The position numbers and the translations under genes were made by a program. The notes beneath the pieces were generated by a model, which had not been told where the DNA came from, made no database searches, and saw nothing but the letters and a program-made list of their open reading frames with translations. From Mya arenaria (lineage: Eukaryota > Mollusca > Bivalvia > Myida > Myidae), in the NCBI RefSeq assembly GCF_026914265.1, contig NC_069136.1, positions 35,739,406-35,803,405 of the forward strand: DNA of 64,000 nucleotides. Direction: 5' to 3'. Below, piece by piece: positions 32,501-44,500 of the stretch (within the stretch, counting starts at the first letter, position 1; each line of letters opens with the position of its first letter).

Positions 32501-35500
32501 TTAGCTGATCTGAGGTCAAGTTCCAACCATTTAGCTGATCGGAGGTCAAGGCCCGACATTTTTGCTGATCTGAGGTAAATTCCCTAACCATTAAGCTGAT
32601 CTGCGGTCAAGTCCCAACCATTTGGTTTATCTGAGGTCAAGTCCCAACAATTTAGGTGATCTGAGGTCAAGTCCCAACCATTTAGTACATCTGAGGTCAA
32701 GTCCCAACCATTTTGCTGATCTGAGGTCAAGTCCCAAAAATTTAGCTGATCTGAGGTCAAGTCCCAACCATTTTGCTGATCTGAGGACAAGTCCCAAAAA
32801 TTTAGCTGATCTGAGGTCATGTTCCAACAACTAAGTCAATCTAGGGTAAAGTCCCAACAACTTAACAGATTTGAGGTCAAGTCCATAAATTTAGCAGTGA
32901 CTTAGAACTTTTACTAGAAGGAACAACTTAAGGATCTTACAATTCATAGTAACTCACCTGACCTCAGATGTAGTGACCTCAGTTTAGTCTTGTGTAAAAT
33001 ATCTGCACCATGTAACTTTGTTACTCACCTGATGTTCTATGTAATTGCCTTTGTTTAGCAGTGAGTAAAGCCTAATACTTGCATATGGGGGTTTCCAGGC
33101 CAATCCTCCTGCACACAGTAACTTACCTAACCTTAGGTTATGATGCTGAAGTTATGTTTGAAATTGTACTTAGGCAGAGGCCGACCTCAGAGTGCTATAA
33201 TTAACTCACCTGATCTTAGATCTAGTTGCCTCAGTTTTGCCTTGAGTTTTGATTCATACTTTGGAATAGTGAGAGATTGCTGAGCCCTCTCCCACCAAGA
33301 ACGGAACTTGGCCAAACCCTCGAACCCACAACCGGGAAACTCGCCCAAGATCTCCAAACCTAAAATAAACAAGGATGAATATGGAAATGACGTTGAAAGT
33401 AGAAAAGAACATGCTCTTCATTCCTCATATCACAGAATTCCTTGACACAGAATCAACAATTCTAAAAAAAACATACGATTAAAAATGTTTTCAATTAAAT
33501 ATCATATCATGTGAAATTTAGTATTTTTGGCCTTAACATAGATAAAAAAATATAAAAGCAATGAAGAAGATAACATCATTTGCCATGGTGAAAACCAAAT
33601 TATATATGGCCTTGAGATGGCTAAAGTAATATAAAAGCCTTAAGTTTTCATTTTATTCGGCAAAGAAACTTCACATTTTAATTTTGCTTAAAAAGAAACT
33701 GCAACAAGCCCTGCCATGCAAAAAAAATGGATTCTAATCAAACCCGGTAAATATTCTATCAGCGAAAAGCTTACAAGCAGGCGCTTATCTTCGATAAAAC
33801 ATCTTTTATGAGCTGCCTCACCGACCACCTACCCAGTACGGGCCCGACCCCCTTGATCCCCTCCGTATAATCACTGCCACACAGCAGGGCCAGGTTGATG
33901 AGTGAGTGGCGAACCAAACCCAGTTGGGAGGTGATGTTCACATCTCTAGGGAAAGAAATATGAAAGAAATGTAACAACCTTGAGTGAGAAAGAAAAACGG
34001 AGTTAAAAAAGTGCATCAAAAATGGATGCCAATACTTATCTTTTTTTCTGTCAACTGCAGTGATTATTTTGGCAAATTATTAAGCCAGAGTCATGAAACT
34101 TACTAAACATGTGCGTATCGTTCTTTTTGATAACAGTACTAAGTTTCATATAAGAACCTTGAATAGGTTTCAATCTATGGCAATCTTGTTTGGTTAAATA
34201 GACAACTTTGATAAAATAGACAATTTTGTTTGGTTAAATAGACAATTTTGTTTGATAAAATAGACAATTTTGTTTGTTAAATAGACAATTTGGTTTGGTT
34301 AAATAAACAATTTGTTTTGTTCAATAGACAATTTTGTTTGGTTAAACAGATAATTTTGTTTTGTTAAATAGACAATTTCGTTTGGTTAAACAGACAATTT
34401 TGTTAAATAGACGATTTTGTTTGGTTAAACAGACAATCTGAAAAGAACACAGTTGCAGAACTAACAACCTTTCAATTTGCAAAGATGGCACGGCAGTAGA
34501 GTTGTGTTCCAGTGAACTCATGTTTCACTGACTATTGGCGGAAATCCCATCATTTATCAGTAAATGTAGTTTGATGTGTGTGTGTGTGGTCTGTCCATGG
34601 TGTTTCTTATTCGTGTTTGTGGTGTTTATACCTTTGTGTCACAAGTTCAATGTAAATTGGGCCCTTGGCTTGAGCCTCTAAATGGGGTTTATTCATACAT
34701 GCCATATTTCTGAGAGGCTTCCCAGGGGATTTTGGTCTGAATTCCAGGGGATTTTGATATTATACCAGGGGATTTTTACGCGACGAAAATTTGCGCAATA
34801 TCTGCATTTATAATATAAGAATAAATACAGAAATACATTCAAATTATAATAATTTTTGGACTAAGTCATCATGGTCGTTCATGGAATTTCACACTCATAA
34901 TATTATTGATGCTTTCCACTGTCAACCTTAAGCAAGTTTTTAAAAAAAAATAAAAAAAATTAATTTCAGGGGATATGGATCCCCCGGCGGGGGACCAGGG
35001 GATGGGTAGAAATTCCAGGGGATTTTCCCCCCCGCCGGAGGATATGGCATGTATGGTTTATTTTTTAATTTTCCACTACTGGGGTTGGGCCCTGTAGTTT
35101 TCATTGTATAATGGATCAAGCAAGACAGTTTTAAAAATGAACTCACTTGAAGCACTCAACAAATTTCTTCTGGTTGAAAAAGTTCTTAAACACACATTTC
35201 CCGCCAAAAAGCCAGATGTCGCTGTCATCAGTAATGGTTCCATGAGTGAGACCTGCCACCTCCAGGAAGGCACACTGGGCCTCAGCCTCCCCCGGGCTCA
35301 CAATGTAGGGAATACCAAAAAGCTGTAGCAGCTCCTTTTAATGGAAACAAGACTATTGTAAAACATAGGCCCCAATTTTTCAAAACTTTTTCAATTGTTT
35401 TCATCGATACAATCTACACACGTGTTTTTTCAATCCAGTTAAGTTTTGTTTAAGCGGGTTAAAATCTGCATTTAATAAGGGTCTATAATATCGGAAGCGT

Positions 35501-38500
35501 TCTGAAAACCTCACAAAATTTCAGGTCAGAAAACACTAATTTCTAATTTAAGCCCTCACTGAAATTAAAATTATTTCACAACATTTTTGAACAAATGGGA
35601 TAAATTCTCTAATTGAAAATCTGGTCAAGGATTTACCCAATATATATCTAAAGGAAGCACAACATTAATCGGTAGTGTTCCAGGCCTCACCCCCTATTGG
35701 ATAAACACCGCTCCGCTGCAGGAATTCCTCAACAATCTATGAAATTCATAGCACAAGAGAAGCACTTTCTACAAACCTGGGCTTCAGAATTCATCTGGTC
35801 AGTGATGGAGGCAGCAAGTCTCTCCTGGCGACCCTGGTCCTGCCTAAGTTGTGTCGCCTCCTTCACAAGGTCCTCACGCAGAGCTCGAACTTTGTTCTGA
35901 AATAAACGATATAGTCCTTTATAATTTTAGCATTCATAATCTGACTTGTCCAGTCTTAATGCAGATCTTTTTGTGACCTCATTGTTACATTTAAGCAAAT
36001 TATCATCAAATGTGTTATATATTATATATATTAACACTCCTTTCATTTCTCAATTTCAGGCATATTTAAAAATATTTCAAGAAAACCTTCTAGTCATCTA
36101 GTGTAACAAGAGTTTCAAAATGTGTAAGCAAAACATAATCATCATGGCTGCCAAATATTTAAGTTATTACAGCCCCACCCACCTCTCTGAGGCACTCATA
36201 CTGTCTGACAAGGTCAGGCACATCTTGACTGGTTACACTGTCCTGCAGACTGGCTCCACTCACACTAGACTGGTTACTGAAATACAACACGGAAACTGTC
36301 AACAATCTGCATCCCCACCAACCTCTCTTTATTAGCGAATTGACTGCTTACACCATCCTGTAGATTGGCTTCATTTACACCAGACTGGTTATTGAAGAAA
36401 TAGACAAATGAAAACAGCAGTTTCAAACTGGTTTTGTAAATAAAATAGGGCATCATAGAAATCCATAAATTATATTATAATGCCCCTTTTAGGTATTTTA
36501 AACAAGTAATGCATGTAATAAAAGGGATATTAGTATAGAGTTTTCGACTCTTGTGGAATTTTGCAAATATTACTTGAGACTGGTGTAATCCAAATCTGCA
36601 ACAATCCACTCAAGTCCATTACATCCTCCTAGACCAAAACACTGTACTGAGAACAGTTATATTTCATCATTTAATAAATGAGCATGAGAGTGCATACTTA
36701 AATAGAAACAAAATTTAATATTTTCTCATGTAAATGTACTAGTGAATTATCATACCATACAAGAATGTATTCCTACCTGTTCTCTCCAAAGATGTCTCCA
36801 GTTTGTGTTTCCATTGTTTCGGGTACCTGTTCTTCAACGTCCTCGACCGACGATTCTGACTCGCTTCTCTCCCTAGCAACCTGTTCTTCAACCTCCTCGA
36901 CCAATGATCCAAACTCACTTCTCTCCCTGACAGACTTTTCTTCATCTGCTTTCAACTCACCTCTAGAATCAAGCATCTCTTCATCAGAGTTGTCGCTTGA
37001 GGAGTTAACAATTGTAGGCTCACTTTCAACAGCTTTAGGAATGTCAATGTTGGGTATAGTGGTAGTATCCATATTGGTGTTTTCAATGTTTTTTACTTCA
37101 CTTGCTGTGTTTTGTAGCTTCTGGAGTGGTTTCTCATCATTGTCTGGTTTCTTTGCAAGATTTTTGTTCATGGACTTGGCTTCTGTAGTGTCTTTCTCAT
37201 CATATGCAACCTGAATGTCATACAAAGACAGTTGTCTAAATTCCATGACATTTACTTAGGCCAGAACAAATGGTTAGGTAAGTTTTACATCCTTTTCAAA
37301 AAAAGAAAGGGTAGGTAGGCTTTTTTTTTAAAGTCTTTTTGTTAGAAAGTTATTGTCATCATTGGAGAACGGTGTTCAAGTAATCTTTCCATAAACCTTT
37401 AAGTGTTTTAAACTAGACAATTAAAACACACACTTTTTGTGTGTTTTTTGTAACCCAAACAAATTGTTTTTTAGGCCATATCAAGGTGTGTATACCATGT
37501 CATTTTATCTAATAATGTTTACAGTTTTTCGATGGGTAGTTGAGACATTTTTCTACAAGAGTTTTTCCTCATATCATTTTTGAAACGGAGAATGGATTTT
37601 TTGACAGTGAAAATGTGTCATTTTGACTTAAATCCAATTTTGCATAAAATGAACAAGAAACATGCTTTCAAAAAAAAAAAAACAGAAAAGATTAAAACTA
37701 TAGTAATTTTCTTTAACTAGAGCTATCACTGAAGGTGATTAATACCTCCGAACGCCACCAATCATTATAATTTATCATTGTATGAGGTTTTATGAAATTC
37801 CATCTAGTAGTTTTCAAGTTACTGTCCAGACAAAAGTTTGACAAAAAAACACAGAAAAAAGCAATAACTCTGTAATTTGCTAAAATAGTGTAATGATTCT
37901 TGTACACTGAACTCCTTCTCATTGTGCTGGATCATTGTATAAACTTTTATTACATTTTATCCGGTAGTTTTCAAGTTATGCTCCGGACAAGAAAAAAGTA
38001 ACAAAGGGCAATAACTCTGTAATTGGCTGAAACAGAATTGTGGTTCCTGTACACTGCACTTCCTCTCATTATGATCTATCACTGTATGAAGTTTTATTAA
38101 ATTCCATCCAATAGTTTTCAAGTTATGCTCCGGACAAGAAAAAGTAACAAAGGGCAGTTACTCTGTAATAAGCTGAAATAGAATTGCGGTTCCTGTACAA
38201 AGCACTCCCTCATATTATAATCTATCACTGTATGAAGTTTTATTAAATTCCATCCAATAGTTTTCAAGTTATGCTCCGGACAAGAAAAAAGTAACAAAGG
38301 GCAGTAACTCTGTAATTAGCTGAAATAGAGTTATGGTTCTTGTGCCCTGCACTTCCTCTCATTGTGCTTTACCATTGTATTAAGTTTTAATAAATTCCAT
38401 CTAGTAGTTTGCATGTTAATGTCTGGAAAAATATTTAACAGCAAAAAAAACAAATAAAGGGCAATAAGCTAAAGTAGAGTTATGGTTCTTGAACACTGCA

Positions 38501-41500
38501 CTTCCTCTCATTGTGCTTTACCATTGTATGAAGTTCCAATGAATCCCATCCAGTACTTTTCAAGTTATACTCCGGACAAAAAAAGTAACAAAGGGCAATA
38601 ACTCAGTAATAAGCAAGAACAGAGTTATGGTTATTGTACACTGCACTTCCTCTCATTATGCTCTACCATTGTATGAAGTTTAATCCAATTCCATCCAGTA
38701 GTTTTTAAGTTATGCTCTGGACAAGGTAAATTGCAACGGACCGACCGACAAACCGACGGACCGACGGACCACAGGGTGACTCCAATATACCCCCTTCAAA
38801 CTTTGTTTGTCGGGGGTATAAAAATGCATCAATTCTTTCATACAGTAATGGTTTTGGGGTCCCCCCCCCCCCGCAAATTTTACCAATTGGAATGATGCCA
38901 AATTTCAGCTCTGAATGGTTCAGCAATAAGGCAGTTTATCGTTACAAGTTTTTGTTTTAATTTGACATTTTAACCATGTGGTATGCACATCGTGTAATGC
39001 AAGAGCATCGGGAGCTGACATTTTAATAAGTCAGTTGAATGGCACAGCTCAGAGATCTAATAGGATATGCATATTATGAAAATTATCTTTTTAACTAAGG
39101 TTTACAAAAAAGATTCAGAGATAAAGATTTTTCATGTTTAAAATGTTGATGCTGGTGGACAAAGTATGCCCGACACTGATCATTTTTTAAAGATCATAAT
39201 ATATAAAGTTTTGCATTTCATAGATTAAAATGGTACCCCTCGATAAAACGATGAATTTGAACCACCACCTTATACATGTATAATACAACGTACCTTAGAC
39301 AGGCCATCAGGGAGTTTATTCTCCGCGGTTTCTTCTTGAAACTGAAACAAGCTGGCTGGGAACAGTTCGTCCTCAGCAGCATGCCTCAGGTCCACCTTAA
39401 CCTCAATAAAATCATCTGAAATGACATCAAAATATGGTAGTTAATATGTACCTCAGAGGTCACTCACCCCTAATTGATATGACACCAAATCAGATTAGGA
39501 GCCCTCAAACTAATTCCTTGTATCCAAAACTAAGTTTGTTTTTGTCAAGGGTTATCATGTGACTAGTAAATCTCTCCAGTGGTTTGTTTGATTAAAGGTT
39601 ATTTAACTTTGTTCTGTACAATATGGAGATATATTTGGACGAGTACACAGCTGGGAGAAACCATGTCGGACGAGTAGTTTATTTTATGTCAATCATCAGC
39701 CAGTTTGGTGAGTTTATCAGCTGAAAATATCATACACTCAGTATTCATTCAGCATTTTTTTGGCTCAAGTGGTTACAACAACTGATTTTTTAAAGTTAAA
39801 CCACACAAAAGATTAAATGTTTTATTCTAAGACCACCTTCACCAATTATAAAATAAATATATAATAAGTGTGACATGTTCAGAACTGTGAGATTAATCTT
39901 AAATGAAACTGCGGCACTTAAGAACAAACCTACCTTCAGAGTCAGACTCAGATTCGGACACCCGTATCCTTGTCCCAGGTTTCCCAGCACCAGCAGTATC
40001 CATATCCACCACCTCCTCATCTGATGACGAGACCACGATCTTCACCCTCTTCCCCGCCTTGTCACTGCCATCTGATCGGTCAGATGTGTTTGCTATTTTA
40101 CGCTTCAGTATTGATGATCTTGTTGCATAAGATCGGGACATTTGTATACCCGATTTCGGGCTCTTGTCCAGATTAATACTATTGCCTTTACTTTCAGAAG
40201 TGTTGTTCGCTTTTAGATCTTGTTTGGAAATGTTAAAACTCCTTCCTTTTGGAACTGGTTTATCTTGCGTTTCAATATCATCACCTCCCTTTTCACTTCT
40301 AAGAATGATAACTGCTTTCTCTTTGTGCTTACTAATATCATTCAGACTATTGCCACATTTTGTTGCATTAGTTTTAGCCCTGCTCTCAATTCTCTCATCA
40401 GACAATTCATCTATCACAGCAATATCTCCCTGTGTGTTCTTGTCTCTCAGTGATTGTTCAATTGCCTGCTGGAGATCACGATCATCATCTACAGAGGCAT
40501 CATATTTCATAAACTCATTACCTTGTAAATCAGTCATTTCACTGTCTGAATCTGACCCTGACTCTATTTCAATTACTGGTTTGAACCTCGGCCTGTCATC
40601 ACTTAAACCTGCTTTACTCTTACTATTATTTGAATCTGTTCTTCGCCTAACACCTTGTTCTGTATCAGACTTTAAACCTTGGGTTGATTTAGCCCTTAAA
40701 CTCAAACTTGGTTTTGACTTTTCCCAACCATCAGCGAGTTCTGTTATCTCATCCTCTGACTCATCATCGGATTCTACTAGTTTATCCACAAAACCTTTTG
40801 CTACCTTACTGGATTGTCCTTCATCTTTACTGGCTTTAATCCCCACACTACCCTCCTCCTTTACTTCTTTCTTCCTCAGCAGATTTCTCTTGGCTAGGAA
40901 GTAGTGGGCGGAGTCATCCGAGGCGAGCTTAGCAGAGTACACATCATGGTCATCATGGAAGGTTGCTCCGTACTGATGGGCAAGGGTTCGTGTCTGGCGC
41001 TGGTTCAGGTCCCGCTGTATGTCATCTAGACGAGTGTTCAGACGGTTGTGTTTTACCAGCTTTGATAGCTGGTACGAGGAGAAATCTTTCGAGTCCTAAA
41101 AAATATTCTTTTGAATTATAACCCCTTGGACACGCCCTTAACTGGATTTCTCAGTTTATACACATGACCATAATGCAGTAATTATCAGAACTAGAGTGAT
41201 ACATATAAAACTGGAGCCCACAAATCCCCTCATTATAAGATTTTACTGCAAAACCTTAAATCTTAAACATAGGGCCTTATTACATGTGAGTTATGTCTCA
41301 TGTTTAATGTATTATTAACAGTTTTTGAGTTATGTTTAAGATTTAAAGTTTTTGCAGTAAAATCTTATTATGAGGGGATTTGTGGGCTCCAGTTTTAACT
41401 AATGATAGTCTTATTAACTTATATATATTAATTCCAATATATAAGCATCATAAAAAAAATTGTGCAAAATTCCAACCTTACAACCCCCAAAAAAGAAATG

Positions 41501-44500
41501 GTCCAGTACCACACACACACATTATCCTACTTTTGGCATAATTACAAAATTCATTCAATAAGTTATCAAATAAACATTTATTTAAACTTATATGTATTTG
41601 ATCAAATTAAAAATGTTTAAGTACATGAGCAGTGACATGCAGAAATGGGTCTTCTTGTTCATTTTTTTTGTAATTTGTCAGATTTTGGCATCAATTCAAA
41701 TATATTTTACATTTTAAAAACAAATGGTAAATAAACTTTAAAGAATCTTTGACCTTCTAATAAACATGTCAACACATGCCAGCATTTTTTTTTACAGTCA
41801 CAGCTAACTTCAACAACTTCCTTCCCAATAGCATATTCTCACTTAGCCGATTGTTCAGAGCTTCGGAGTAAACAAAGTTGTTAACATCATCATTGTTAAC
41901 TTTCAAATCTTAACTACTCTGATAGTTTTCATTTAAATAAGATTTTAAACTACTATTTCAACTGAACTTGTTTGAATAAAATATATGAACCCATTTTAAC
42001 AATGACGAAGTTAACAATGTTGCTAACTTTCACAAAGTTCTGATTAATCAGCCCTGTCAATATCACATACTTCTGCTTGTTGTGGTGTATATGTAAATTA
42101 AGTCACAATTAAAATTTAGAAGTGTATATATATATATCATCAAGCAAACAATATTACTTCCGGCAGTTCAACGATCTTGGAAAGGTTGTAGTTTTTTCTG
42201 GAGAGGCGTATGTCCTTGATGATTTCGTGTTGAAGCTCCAGTGGTAGCGCCTTGAAGTCTGGTGAATCCACGTCGATTGATTGTAGGTCTTGATACTCAT
42301 CCTGATGGAAAATATATGAGTAGACTGAATACAGTTCTATAAAACAGGGACATGAATGTCAGCTCCAGTAGCCATGAAGTCCATGTCAATTGACAATTGA
42401 TCCATGAAACATTTTTTTTCCAGTATTTTGCCAAAATGATCTTATTTCCTTGGAGTTTTTGGGGTGTTTTACAAATTTAAATAATTATGTACATGGAGTA
42501 TACCTAAATGTTCTTTATGACCATTTATTTGTGGAATTTAAAAACTTCAACGACAATAATATATTTTCTATACAACAAAAAAGGCCCTCACACATAAAGG
42601 GAAGCAATCAGTGAACCATATCTTTCACAAGGGGCAAAAACTACTTCAAAAGATATAAAGAAACTAAAGATGCTTTAATCAAGATTATATTCAAGGACTG
42701 TAAACACATGTACCTCCACCATCTCCCTGAGCTCCTGTCTGTCAGCAAATGTGTCATCATCAGCACTCTTCTGGGACAGGAATCTGTCAACAGTTCAAGA
42801 ATAAAATACATTCAAAAATCTTATTTTATAAATTTAACAAACTAGATCTACACATAAGCTATCTACACACTAATAATCATTACTATTCATCAATCCTAAC
42901 TGAAGTAGTTCGCTGGAAACAAATTTTATATTTTTATAACCTTGACCCCAATCCCCTTAAAAGCAATCCCGTGCTAGCTTTTTACATAAGCTACCGACAC
43001 ATTAAGTTTCATCACTATCCATCAATGCTAACTAAAGTAATTGGGCGGAAACCAACGTTTGATGCCAACCAATCAATCCACCCACTCGCCCAACAACATC
43101 CTCATTCCAGTTTTATTTCTAAACCTGTTTTTTGTTGAAAACCTGGTAAAAATCAAACACAAATCTTGAATATAACTCAGCCTCTTTTACTGATCTGTTT
43201 GAAATGTTCAAAAATCTATAAAAAAAGTCACAACTCACACTTTTGAAGACTCAGGCAGGGGAGGCAACTCAAACATAGCGTCCTTCTTTGCCCTGGCATT
43301 CTTCACTTGAGGAGGAAGGATTGGTATGTCTCCTCCGCCACAAGCTTCCTGGAGAGCCTGACTACGGATCAGATTGGTCAGAATCTTCTGCTGCATCTGG
43401 ATGCTCGCCTGCTCTGCCTCCTCGCGCTTCCCACGGCGTGCAGCCTGTGAAAATGATGACAGACATAATTACACAAGAAATAGTAAGTGGATACCTGAAA
43501 TTTATATGAAGTGTTCCACCACCAAGGTATATTGTATTGAACTTAATGTCCAAAAATTTCAAACATGTTAAATAACATTTATTCTTTTTATGTTAAAACT
43601 CTGCAAACTTCCTCAAAACACCCACGTACATGTGTTAACTTCATTCTTTCAATTTTCATCAAAAATTAATATTTAAATAATTCGGGTGACAAGTCACATG
43701 ATTAACCAAATGACGGCCGTCAATATTCCAAATATGGAATTGTGTATTACACAATTTATATTCAGTATACTAACTAGTATTTGACATCCACTAATATAAT
43801 CAACTCTATTTACTTTCAGTTCAGAAAATATAAAATTTCTACAGAAATCTTGCTCAAATTTATTAAAAAATCTCTAGTGTATCAAACATTTATTTCATTA
43901 TACCAAATTACCAATTTAAGCTTCGTTTTACAAAATAAAAAAAGTTAAGTGTGATTATAATACAGAATTTCTTAAAAAGTTTCAGAGCACTTGAAAATAA
44001 AACTTAACACAAAATATATGAAAACAAAATATGCGCATAAGGGACTTATGATTGTGCGAGAAATTGGTGTCAGAACATCAAACTCACCAGTGTCTGCTTC
44101 TTCAACATGGGAACCCCGCCATCAAACACAAACACAGGCTTGATCCGGTAGTACAGGAGCTTACAGATACGGGTGAAGAGACCGTGGAGGTGGGCGTGTG
44201 GGAGAGGGTTTCCTGCGCCATCACGCATACCCTTCGACAGCTGGTGAAGCCATACACTCACATCTGCAGTTATGTACATAACAGTTGAACACTGCTATTC
44301 CGAACACCGTTTATCAGAAATTATCCCTATTTGGAATTTATTTTTCGGTCCCAATTTTACTCCTTCTTTGTTTAACTAAATTTTAGGTCTTTAATCCGAA
44401 ATCGCTCTTCCGAAATAATTGCTATTCCGAAGTAAAAATTACAGTCCCGATTTGGTATTTCACACCTATATATCAATTCTTAATTTGAACCTGAGTGATC

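Noticed and set aside
32291-32900. CRISPR-like array of 30 bp repeats
   Set aside because: Units are contiguous without unique spacers and the context is a eukaryotic intron; it is a minisatellite.
36274-36456. A separate small gene on the minus strand
   Set aside because: Its core is a decayed copy of XPG exon 9 with intron sequence on both sides.
40164-40904. 246-residue plus-strand Leu/Ser-rich frame
   Set aside because: It is a shadow of XPG exon 6, whose Asp/Glu/Ser codons leave the opposite strand open.
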